From Desulfobacteraceae bacterium (GTDB lineage Bacteria; Desulfobacterota; DSM-4660; Desulfatiglandales; Desulfatiglandaceae): a stretch of DNA of 7,039 nucleotides. The stretch lies in the NCBI GenBank assembly GCA_011048855.1, contig DSCZ01000425.1, positions 1-7,039 of the forward strand, read 5' to 3'. Of this stretch, positions 1 to 6,629 are shown piece after piece (within the stretch, counting starts at the first letter, position 1; every line of letters starts with the position of its first letter). Made by a program: the position numbers and the translations under genes. The notes beneath the pieces are model-generated. The model made no database searches. It worked only from the letters and a program-made list of their open reading frames with translations, and was not told the origin of the DNA.

Positions 1-112
1 CTTTAATACGCCGGGCTTTGCGGGGTTTTCAGGAGAGCCGCTCCGGCGATATCAACGGCCGGCGGTTATGTCTCCTTACTGTGATGACCTACCCCGGACC
101 CCCGGGACGACG

Positions 113-253
113 ATGCAGAAAGAACAATTGATAGACATCCTCAGGAAGATCCTCGATACGGAGGAACCTTTTGAATTCCTTCGAAAATTGACCGAGTCTG
201 AACTCGAAACACTAATAGCCGGCGTGCGCGGCAGGATAGACCGTAGAGAGTGA
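113..253 (+). CDS. Small hypothetical protein, 46 residues
   Basis: The reading frame is open from the left edge of the window (base 2) to the TGA at 251-253. I prefer the ATG at 113 because the protein becomes a sensible short amphipathic sequence from there. It starts MQKEQLIDILRKIL, then has an acidic turn (DTEEPFEF) and a second helix-like stretch (TESELETLIAGVRGRID). The residues before it are Pro/Gly/Arg-rich and look untranslated. A weak GGGA lies 5 bases upstream of this ATG. An alternative ATG at 68 would add 15 residues and has no better ribosome site. There is no signal peptide, membrane segment or Cys-rich motif. I do not recognise the family. It lies upstream of and co-directional with the activase and oxidoreductase genes, but 159 bases and a hairpin separate them, so co-transcription is uncertain. 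It could also be the tail of a longer gene that enters from the left. Confidence 0.45.
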   Translation: MQKEQLIDILRKILDTEEPFEFLRKLTESELETLIAGVRGRIDRRE

Positions 254-254
254 A

Positions 255-274
255 CCAGCCGACGCCGCGGCTGG
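255..274 (+). terminator. GC-rich hairpin after the small gene; terminator or attenuator candidate
   Basis: CCAGCCG (255-261) and CGGCTGG (268-274) form a perfect 7-bp stem around a 6-base loop, starting one base after the TGA at 251-253. The bases that follow are T-rich but interrupted (CTGTTTCTTCTTCC), so it is not a textbook intrinsic terminator. Its place directly after a stop codon suggests either partial termination or protection of the 3' end of the small-gene transcript. Confidence 0.4.
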
Positions 275-412
275 ACACACCTGTTTCTTCTTCCTTCGAG
301 CGGCAGTGGGGTGCGTTTCGGTGCTCGAGAAGGAGATTCCCGCCTTTTTTTCACACCGGATATACATCCCTTTCTCTCTCCGGCTCCAATCGCGGTCCGG
401 CAAAGGTTTGCC
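275..412. other. Spacer / 5' leader before the activase gene
   Basis: No gene is supported here. An in-frame GTG at 311 could extend the activase by 34 residues, but the added residues match nothing typical of the family. A T7 run sits near 345-352. An imperfect hairpin is possible between the CGAGC near 296 and the GCTCG near 323. I see no convincing sigma-70 or sigma-54 promoter, although a promoter for the downstream pair could lie here. Confidence 0.35.
402..406 (+). promoter_or_regulatory. Ribosome binding site that sets the activase start
   Basis: AAAGG lies 6 bases upstream of the ATG at 413. The upstream GTG at 311 has no comparable site. The protein from 413 begins directly with the family's first beta strand and phosphate loop (AGIDYGA), so this site supports 413 as the true start. 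Confidence 0.6.
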
Positions 413-2149
413 ATGATAACTGCAGGAATTGACTATGGTGCCGCTGACACCAGATGCGTGGTGATGAAAGATGAAGTCATTCTCGGAAAGGGATTGGCTC
501 AAACCTGCTTCGTACCGGAAAAATCCACTGAATTGTCGTTGGCGTCGGCGATCCGTGATGCCGGCATCTCAGGGTCCGAAATCGAGAGGATCGGGGCAAC
601 CGGCTCAGGCCGGTTCCTGGGCGGCTCCGCGGACGTCGTCCTGAGCGATGTCGAATCGCTTGCACTCGCCGCACATTTATTCTTTCCTTGTGCCCGGACG
701 GTTTTTGACATCGGAGACGAGAGAAGCGTGGCCGTCAGGATCGACCGTGACGGGGGCGTTCAGGATTTCGTGGTAAACCGGGAATGCGCCGCCGAAGCGG
801 GAGTGTACATGAAAAGCATCGGCCGGCTTATTGAAAACGAATCGGTGGGAACCGGGTCGATGGGACCGGGCACTAATGAGAGAATACCCCTGAACGGACA
901 ATGCCTGATTTTTGCGGAGAGGGAAATCCCGGAGTTGATTCGGGGCGGAGTTCGTCCGGCCGACATATTAAGAACCGCGCATGAAGCTCTTGCCACGCGT
1001 ATCGCTTCGATGGTGCACCGCATAGGGGTGATGGAAGACGTGGTAATGACCGGGGCGATCGTCAGCGATCCGTATTTTATGGAATTTCTGCGGAGCAGAA
1101 TCGAGGTCGAGAAGATTCATGTTCCCGACTTACCCGCCTTTGCCGCAGCAGCGGGTGCTGCAGCGGCCGCAGCCAGGGACGATCGTTCAGGGAATCGGGA
1201 AGAAGGTGTCGAAGCCCGGGATTTCGTCGTTTTAACATGGCCCGGGAGCATCGCCGCCTGGCAGAAGAGCGGGGAGTCCGGGCCGCCTGCTCCGACGCGT
1301 TGGCGTGACCCCGGAATAGACCTTGAGGGAGCCTCCTTTGTAACAGTCGGGGTGGACATTGGTTCCGCCTGCACGAAGGCCTGCATGGTGGCAGACGGTC
1401 GAATCTCGGCCTATGTCACCATGTGTGCCGCAGATGGTGAGAAGGGTGCGGCCCGGGTTTTCAGGTCTTTGCTTGACTCTGCCGGTGTTTCTGAAGACCG
1501 TGTGGATTACTGTGTCTGCACCGGGTGCGGACGCGTGCGGTTCCCTTTTGCGGACAGGACGATAACAGAGACGGCCTGCCACGCAAGGGGAGCGAATTTC
1601 ATCTATGGACCATCGGTTCGCACCGTGCTCGATGTGGGCGGCCAGGAAGTGAAAGCGATACGATGCGACGGCAGAGGGAAGGTAGCCGATTTTCTTGTAA
1701 ACGATAAATGTGCGGCCGGAACCGGGGCAGCCCTTGAGGTGTTTGCCGGCTTGCTGGGTGTTCCGCTCGCAGACTTTGGCCGCCGTTCGCTTCAGGTCGA
1801 AAAAGACCCCGCTGCTTTGCCGGATACCTGCGTTGTCCATGCGTGGTCACGGGCCAGGGAGATGATGGCAAAAGGCAGAGGCGTCGAGGATGTGATTGCG
1901 GCTTTTTGCCGGTCCTGCGCGGATCGCCTCCATTCGCTGCTCGAGAAGGCCGGAGTGGAGCCCGGTCTCGGCGTTACAGGCGGGGTCGCCAAAAACAGGG
2001 GCGTGGTGGAGCGGTTGACGCCGCTGCTCGGATTTGAACCAATGACAACAAGCTGGGACCCGCAGATCGCCGGAGCCGCCGGAGCGGCGCTTTTCGGTTA
2101 TGCATTATGTGTCAAAAGAAAAAAGCCCCGGCAAATGGGAGAATCGTGA
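413..2149 (+). CDS. Tandem-domain BadF/BadG/BcrA/BcrD-type ATPase (2-hydroxyacyl-CoA dehydratase activase-like)
   Basis: Predicted cytosolic ATP-driven electron donor of 578 residues. Two ASKHA domains lie in tandem, at about 1-252 and 308-566, joined by an Ala-rich then charged linker. Known single-domain activases have about 260-270 residues and work as dimers with one [4Fe-4S] cluster between subunits. Here both domains keep the cluster cysteines: C125 (NRECAAEAG) and C164 (GQCLIFAERE) in the first, C433 (NDKCAAGTG) and C473 (DTCVVHAWSRA) in the second. One chain could therefore form a pseudo-dimer. The second domain has intact nucleotide motifs: VDIGSACTK at 314, DVGGQEVK at 407 and VTGGVAKN at 521. 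The first domain is altered: DIGDERSV replaces DIGGQ-type, AAEAG replaces AAGTG and MTGAIVSD replaces TGGVA-N. It is probably a weak or inactive ATPase. One base separates it from the oxidoreductase gene, the likely electron source. The partner enzyme is not in view, so benzoyl-CoA reductase, hydroxyacyl-CoA dehydratase or double-cubane reductase partners all remain possible. The family call is firm; the substrate is unknown. Confidence 0.9.
   Translation: MITAGIDYGAADTRCVVMKDEVILGKGLAQTCFVPEKSTELSLASAIRDAGISGSEIERIGATGSGRFLGGSADVVLSDVESLALAAHLFFPCARTVFDIGDERSVAVRIDRDGGVQDFVVNRECAAEAGVYMKSIGRLIENESVGTGSMGPGTNERIPLNGQCLIFAEREIPELIRGGVRPADILRTAHEALATRIASMVHRIGVMEDVVMTGAIVSDPYFMEFLRSRIEVEKIHVPDLPAFAAAAGAAAAAARDDRSGNREEGVEARDFVVLTWPGSIAAWQKSGESGPPAPTRWRDPGIDLEGASFVTVGVDIGSACTKACMVADGRISAYVTMCAADGEKGAARVFRSLLDSAGVSEDRVDYCVCTGCGRVRFPFADRTITETACHARGANFIYGPSVRTVLDVGGQEVKAIRCDGRGKVADFLVNDKCAAGTGAALEVFAGLLGVPLADFGRRSLQVEKDPAALPDTCVVHAWSRAREMMAKGRGVEDVIAAFCRSCADRLHSLLEKAGVEPGLGVTGGVAKNRGVVERLTPLLGFEPMTTSWDPQIAGAAGAALFGYALCVKRKKPRQMGES
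2137..2143 (+). promoter_or_regulatory. Ribosome binding site inside the end of the activase gene
   Basis: GGGAGAA lies within the last codons of the activase gene. Its GGAG is 9 bases upstream of the ATG at 2151, and the activase TGA (2147-2149) ends one base before that ATG. This arrangement favours translational coupling. It supports 2151 as the start rather than the upstream in-frame ATG at 2100, which would overlap the activase gene and add 17 unmatched residues. Confidence 0.7.
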
Positions 2150-2150
2150 G

Positions 2151-4655
2151 ATGTCCCGGGCGTGGGTCTGGATAGACGGGAAAAAAATCGAAATCGAGCA
2201 AGGATGTACAATTCTGGATGCGGCCAGGGCCGCCGGAATTTATATACCTGCTTTGTGCAGCCACCCGGATCTGCCTTCTGTTGCCGGCCTGGAGCCTGCC
2301 GATGTGGTTTACCAGGGCGAGGTGCGGGTTGAAAACACGCCACAGGTCGAAGCCGACCCCGGCTGCCGGCTTTGTCTCGTGGAAGTTGAAGGGGAGCTTG
2401 ATCTTGCAAGGGCCTGTGCCACGGCTGTCAAAGACGGGATGAAGGTTGTCACCCGGAGCGACCGGGTGGTGGAGGCAAGGCGGGAGAACTTGATTCCGAT
2501 CCTGGCCGGGCACCGGCATGCCTGCCTTGTATGTGCACAGCGGGATGGCTGCAGCCTGAGCCGGTGTCCTTCGAACGTGCCCGAGCGTGAGCGCTGCTGC
2601 CCGCTGTTCGGAAACTGCGAATTACAGAAAGTTGCGGATTACATAGGCATCTCCCCGCGCATCCCCCGATGGAGGCCGGCGGCGGAGAGGACCGTAATGG
2701 AGGAGGACCTTTTCGTCTTCGACGACAGCCTCTGCATCGGTTGCACGAGATGCGTCAGGGTATGCCATGATCTTATAGGCGCTGGTGCTCTGGGCTTCGT
2801 TTACGACTCAAAGGGCCGCACCAGGGTGGGGAGCATACGAAAAACTCTGGAAGAATCCGGCTGTGTTTTCTGCACCGCGTGCGTGGAGGTGTGTCCGACA
2901 GGTGCGTTGATGGATCGGGACGTGCCTGTCGGAAACAGGGCAGGGGGGGTGGCGCCATGTTCCGCTGCATGCCCCATACACGTGGAAGTCCCGGAGTATC
3001 TGCGGCTTTCGGCGGCCGGGCGCTTCAGGGAGGCCTGTGAAGTTATAAGGGAGAAACTCCCTTTTCCGGGCATACTCGGGCATGTCTGCACCCGGCCGTG
3101 CGAGGATGACTGCAGGCGGGCGGTCCTCGATGCACCGGTCGCCGTTCGCGCAGTCAAACGCTTTGCGGCCGTGCACGACGGGGGCATGAGACGGGCGGTT
3201 TCGCCTGAAACCGGAAGAAGATGCGCCGTCGTAGGCGCAGGCCCCGCGGGTCTGACCGCCGCCTGTTACCTCAGGGTTGCCGGCCACCGGGTAACGGTGC
3301 TTGAAAAGCTCGCGGATCCCGGCGGTATGCTCCGCTACGGAATCCCGGAATTCCGGCTTCCAAGGAAGACGGTTTCCCGCGAGATTGCGGAGATTTTCGG
3401 TGCCGGCGTCGAGTTCCGTCCCGGCGTGGTGCTCGGGGAAGACACCACGTTTTCATCACTGCGGGAAGAAGGATTCGATGCGGTTTTCATCGCCACAGGG
3501 GCCTGGCGCAGCCGACACCCGGACATGCCCGGAAGCGGACTTCCGGGAGTGATATACGGGCTTGACTTCCTGCGGGCGGCTGCAGACGATGTCGCTCCGG
3601 TGCTGCAAGGTGAAACGGTGGTTATCGGCGGGGGAAACACCGCTGTGGATGCCGCGCTTGCCGCCGTCCGCTGCGGCTCACGCAAGGTGACGGTCGTGTG
3701 CCTGGAACCGTTCGACCGGATGCCGGCGGGCCGGCGGGGCCGTGACGCCCTGTCTGCCGGGAGGATCGATATACGGGCAGGGTGTGGAGTTTCCAGGATA
3801 ATCGAACAAAATCGAAAGGCGTCCGGTGTTGAAATCGCACGCTGTATATCAGTGTTTGACAAACGAGGAAGCTTTTCGCCGGTTTTGGCCGATGCCCTGG
3901 AAACCCTGGGTGCGGATAATGTTATTGTCGCGGCGGGGCAGAGACCGGATGTATCATTTGCGGCCGAAGAGCCGGGAATCCTGGTTGCGGAAGGCTTCAT
4001 TTCCGTCGACGAGTTGAGCCTTGCAACCGGGGTGCCGGGGATTTTTGCAGGCGGAGATGTGACCCGGCCGGGGGGGACCGTGATTGATGCGGTAGCGGCC
4101 GGTCGGAGGGCCGCCTGGGCAATCGACCGGTTTTTGGGCGGACAAGGGGTGTGTGAAGAGATTTCGCCTACAGTCCGTCGGCCGCGTACTTTTTTAAGGC
4201 TTGGAACCAGGGTTATAAGCATTGGGCGGGTCGCCGAAAAAGAGCTTGATATCGACAGGAGAAGTTCGTGCTTCGATGATGTTGAACTCGCATACAGCGA
4301 AGAGCAGGCCCGCGTTGAAGCATCCCGCTGCCTGCAGTGCGATTTCCGGTTGAAGCTGCATCCAAATCCCGCTCCACAGGAGGAATTTTTTCCGTTCACC
4401 GGATCGCATGTCGCCCGGGTGCCTGAGGGCCCGGGTGTTTACCGGCTTTACGATCAGCAGCGGGATGTGGTGGATGTCAAAGGGGCGGCTAACCTGAAAC
4501 AAAGCCTTTTCGACAGGCTGGATGAAAATCATGGTGTTTCATGGTTCGACTACCAGGAGACTGAAATGTTCACGAGCCGTGAAAATGAATTGATCCGGGA
4601 TCATCTCCATCGATACGGCGCCATGCCGGGGGAGGATCTTGAAGACCTGTTTTGA
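2151..4655 (+). CDS. Multi-cluster Fe-S flavoprotein: NuoG-like + ferredoxin + GltD/NfnB-like NAD(P)H oxidoreductase, with a GIY-YIG-like tail
   Basis: Predicted soluble electron-transfer enzyme of 834 residues. Residues 1-100 are a NuoG/HydA-type [2Fe-2S] domain (C36, C72, C75, C89; C72-x2-C75-x13-C89). Residues 115-170 resemble the NuoG Cys/His cluster segment (H121-x3-C125-x2-C128, then C156 in NCELQ), with an enlarged loop holding C134, C139, C149 and C150. Residues 188-255 are a 2x[4Fe-4S] ferredoxin (C195, C198, C201, C205; C238, C241, C244, C248). Residues 265-665 are GltD/NfnB-like: Cys groups C270/C274 and C313/C317/C321, FAD loop VGAGPAG at 361, NAD(P)H loop IGGGNTAVD at 492, and FAD-binding AGGDVTRPGG at 633. 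The usual Tyr-Arg-Arg after the second nucleotide-binding fold is replaced by CLEP (E519), which hints at NADH rather than NADPH. C727/C730 follow. Residues 752-825 resemble a decayed GIY-YIG domain. It probably supplies electrons to the adjoining activase, as proposed for GltD-like BzdV in benzoate gene clusters. The partner and direction of flow are inferred. Confidence 0.88.
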   Translation: MSRAWVWIDGKKIEIEQGCTILDAARAAGIYIPALCSHPDLPSVAGLEPADVVYQGEVRVENTPQVEADPGCRLCLVEVEGELDLARACATAVKDGMKVVTRSDRVVEARRENLIPILAGHRHACLVCAQRDGCSLSRCPSNVPERERCCPLFGNCELQKVADYIGISPRIPRWRPAAERTVMEEDLFVFDDSLCIGCTRCVRVCHDLIGAGALGFVYDSKGRTRVGSIRKTLEESGCVFCTACVEVCPTGALMDRDVPVGNRAGGVAPCSAACPIHVEVPEYLRLSAAGRFREACEVIREKLPFPGILGHVCTRPCEDDCRRAVLDAPVAVRAVKRFAAVHDGGMRRAVSPETGRRCAVVGAGPAGLTAACYLRVAGHRVTVLEKLADPGGMLRYGIPEFRLPRKTVSREIAEIFGAGVEFRPGVVLGEDTTFSSLREEGFDAVFIATGAWRSRHPDMPGSGLPGVIYGLDFLRAAADDVAPVLQGETVVIGGGNTAVDAALAAVRCGSRKVTVVCLEPFDRMPAGRRGRDALSAGRIDIRAGCGVSRIIEQNRKASGVEIARCISVFDKRGSFSPVLADALETLGADNVIVAAGQRPDVSFAAEEPGILVAEGFISVDELSLATGVPGIFAGGDVTRPGGTVIDAVAAGRRAAWAIDRFLGGQGVCEEISPTVRRPRTFLRLGTRVISIGRVAEKELDIDRRSSCFDDVELAYSEEQARVEASRCLQCDFRLKLHPNPAPQEEFFPFTGSHVARVPEGPGVYRLYDQQRDVVDVKGAANLKQSLFDRLDENHGVSWFDYQETEMFTSRENELIRDHLHRYGAMPGEDLEDLF

Positions 4656-4657
4656 AA

Positions 4658-4678
4658 AATAAGGTGGGAATCCTTATT
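4658..4678. terminator. Bidirectional terminator-like hairpin between convergent genes
   Basis: AATAAGG (4658-4664) and CCTTATT (4672-4678) form a 7-bp stem with a 7-base loop, starting 3 bases after the oxidoreductase stop. On the plus strand T-rich sequence follows (CTTTTCATTTTT). On the minus strand the stem runs into TTTTTC, so it could end both transcripts. An alternative longer pairing exists between TGAAAAAT (4653-4660) and ATTTTTCA near 4685-4692. The stem is AT-rich, so termination strength is uncertain. Confidence 0.55.
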
Positions 4679-4709
4679 CTTTTCATTTTTCACCTTCTCT
4701 ATCTTTAAC

Positions 4710-6533
4710 TTAATCCGGCCAAAGCACTTCGTAGGAATGAACGGGCGTGTGGATGCCCTTGACGCTTATTTCGCCTATGTCTCTTGCCTTCACACCGTTT
4801 TCCATATGGCTGAAAGTGCGTCGGCTGATCAGGATCTGCCCCGCTTTCGCGAGTGATACCAGCCGTGCGGCGACATTCACCTGGTTTCCAATCACGGTAT
4901 AGTCCCGATGGTTTTCCGCGCCGATCGTTCCGACGGTCATGAACCCGGTGTTGATGCCGATGCCGATCGCAAGGTCATGGCCGAAGGAAAGCCAATCGTC
5001 CCGGAGATCGAGAACCCTGCGCTGCATTTCTATCGCCACCTGGACGGCTCTCGCGGCATGGTCCTCCATGGGAACGGGATCCCCGAAGAATATCATCAGG
5101 CCGTCCCCCACAATTTTGTTCAATGTGCCGTCGTGTTTGTGAATGACATCCACCATATTCCGGAGGTACAGATCCAGCAGATGGATGCTTTCCTCCGGTT
5201 CGAGGCTGTCTGTAAGAACGGAAAAATTCCGTATGTCGGTGAACATCACGGTCATCATTTTCCGTTCGCATATACCGTCGAAGGCACAGTCGCCCTTCAG
5301 GACCATTTCGGTGAACTTAGGTGAAAGGTACCTCCTGAGATTTTTATATTTTTCCAACTGGTCGACCTGGTTGTCTATGGTCGCTTCCAGTTCTTTGTTC
5401 AGCCTCAGCAGTTCACTCCTGGCGCTGGAGAGTTCGGCGGTCCTCTCGGCGACCTTTTCCTCCAGTTCCACGGCATAGCGCTGGGTATGCTCCTTTGCCG
5501 CGCGCAACTCGCGGTGGGCCTCTTCGAGGTTTCGATAGGCGGTTTTTTTTGCGAGCATGCTCTCCCTGAGGCGGTTGATGGTTCCGATGAGTTCGGCCTC
5601 CGGGCTTCCGAAGAAGTTTTTGAATTTGAAGACCTGGGAGAGTCGTTGAAGAAAGGAGAGCCTTTCGTAGGAAGCCTCGGTGATGAAACATGGAGCATTG
5701 TAGATTTGCCCCTGGGTAAGCTGAAAGTATTCCCCGACCTGTACCGTTTTGGTAATCAGCAGGCCTTGGCGGCCGGCATGGCCTTCAGCCGGCGTGTGGG
5801 CGCCAAGGAATTCCTTCTTACCGTTTACCGTCTCCGCGACCAACCCAACCGTCTCCCCGCAGCTGATGCGTCCGTCGCCCGTTGGGTCGCGTACTGTAAG
5901 CCCGCCGTTTTCCATTCGAGGATCCATGCGGTGAATTGCCAGATCCGGTTCTTCGGAGAGGAGCCGCACCGGGTCGTAGGGCAGCAGGCGATGGGTGACG
6001 ACGGCCGGGTGAAGGCCCCACATCGTGGGGATTGCCGAGATGATGCCACAGAAATAAGGGTCGCGGATAAAGTCTTTATTTGCATCTATATCCGGATGAT
6101 GCGTGATTTTAAGCACCGTGCGGTATCTTGGAGGATTCCCCTGTAGCTCGGGTGGGATAATGATTTCCACGCTTTTGGTGTCGTTGAAGTTTTCGTTGAA
6201 AAACGGCAGCCTGCGGAAACCGTCGCTGGGGGTGGCGAACACCCTGACAAAGTAGTGAAAGCGGCCCCAGGATTTAAGCCTGGCAGAAGACGCCCCGCAG
6301 TTGAAATAAAAATTGGGTTCGTTGACCAGGTCTCTGGCTTTTCGGAGTATCGCCAGGAAATTATCCAGCGTCGTCCATTCGTCCTCGTTCAGGAAGAACA
6401 TTTCGGGCGATGCATATTGATCGGCTGGAAACGAAAGACCTTCGAAAAGCTCGCTGCAGGACCCGGTGCGATGAGTGATATAGGCTGCGACTATTTTTAT
6501 GTTCCGGTTGTTTATTCGTTCCCGTCGACTCAT
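4710..6533 (-). CDS. Soluble class III adenylate/guanylate cyclase with unknown N-terminal region
   Basis: Predicted to make a cyclic nucleotide, most likely cAMP. It has 607 residues counted from the ATG at 6533, chosen because GGTGGGG lies 6 bases upstream. A GTG at 6545 would add 4 residues and lacks a ribosome site. The catalytic domain is at about 425-600. Metal-binding aspartates are D433 (MFTDIRNFS) and D477 (KIVGDG). K473 and D544 (RDYTVIG) are the base-selecting positions and match adenylate rather than guanylate cyclases. N553 and R557 (VNVAARL) are the transition-state residues. All key positions look intact. A coiled coil (about 315-398, including EEKVAERTAEL) links to the catalytic domain through RRYLSPKF. 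The first ~300 residues are probably the sensor. I do not recognise them, but they contain an EF-hand-like loop at 216-227. No signal peptide or membrane helix is visible, so it should be cytosolic. It converges with the oxidoreductase gene, and nothing shows a functional link to it. Confidence 0.9.
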   Translation of the reverse strand: MSRRERINNRNIKIVAAYITHRTGSCSELFEGLSFPADQYASPEMFFLNEDEWTTLDNFLAILRKARDLVNEPNFYFNCGASSARLKSWGRFHYFVRVFATPSDGFRRLPFFNENFNDTKSVEIIIPPELQGNPPRYRTVLKITHHPDIDANKDFIRDPYFCGIISAIPTMWGLHPAVVTHRLLPYDPVRLLSEEPDLAIHRMDPRMENGGLTVRDPTGDGRISCGETVGLVAETVNGKKEFLGAHTPAEGHAGRQGLLITKTVQVGEYFQLTQGQIYNAPCFITEASYERLSFLQRLSQVFKFKNFFGSPEAELIGTINRLRESMLAKKTAYRNLEEAHRELRAAKEHTQRYAVELEEKVAERTAELSSARSELLRLNKELEATIDNQVDQLEKYKNLRRYLSPKFTEMVLKGDCAFDGICERKMMTVMFTDIRNFSVLTDSLEPEESIHLLDLYLRNMVDVIHKHDGTLNKIVGDGLMIFFGDPVPMEDHAARAVQVAIEMQRRVLDLRDDWLSFGHDLAIGIGINTGFMTVGTIGAENHRDYTVIGNQVNVAARLVSLAKAGQILISRRTFSHMENGVKARDIGEISVKGIHTPVHSYEVLWPD

Positions 6534-6539
6534 GAAATA

Positions 6540-6546
6540 CCCCACC
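6540..6546 (-). promoter_or_regulatory. Ribosome binding site that sets the cyclase start
   Basis: On the minus strand GGTGGGG is followed by 6 bases (TATTTC) and then the ATG at 6533. The alternative GTG start at 6545 overlaps this site, and the region upstream of it has no purine-rich match. The ATG start is therefore preferred. Confidence 0.6.
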
Positions 6547-6610
6547 GAGTTTCAAGGGATGTATCTTTGAATTCCTTGCCTGGATACGCCGCGTCAATCC
6601 CTCTGTAAAT

Positions 6611-6629
6611 CTGCAAACTATATGCCGTA
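6611..6629 (-). promoter_or_regulatory. Candidate sigma-54 (-24/-12) promoter for the cyclase gene
   Basis: Reading the minus strand, CGGCATATAGTTTGCA carries GG (6626-6625) and GC (6614-6613) exactly 10 bases apart. The known consensus is TGGCAC-N5-TTGCA. Here GGCA and all of TTGCA match with the correct spacing; the first T and the final C of the -24 box differ. Transcription would start near 6601, giving a leader of about 68 bases. I did not identify a binding site for a sigma-54 activator. Sigma-70 alternatives such as TTGACG near 6592-6597 lack a good -10 box. Confidence 0.4.

Noticed and set aside
2..112. C-terminal end of an upstream gene in the frame open from base 2 (or frame 3, open to about 131)
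   Set aside because: The translated residues are Pro/Gly/Arg-rich with no recognisable motif, and too little sequence is present to tell coding from non-coding.
311..412. N-terminal extension of the activase from a GTG at 311
   Set aside because: The 34 extra residues do not fit the family, and a good ribosome site precedes the ATG at 413, where the phosphate-loop strand begins.
3335..4399. 354-codon open frame on the minus strand
   Set aside because: It lies wholly inside the oxidoreductase gene, is Ser/Pro/Arg-rich and shows no motif. It is a shadow of the high-GC coding strand.
5487..6146. 219-codon open frame on the plus strand
   Set aside because: It is antisense to the cyclase gene, which is supported by clear catalytic motifs. 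No family features are seen.
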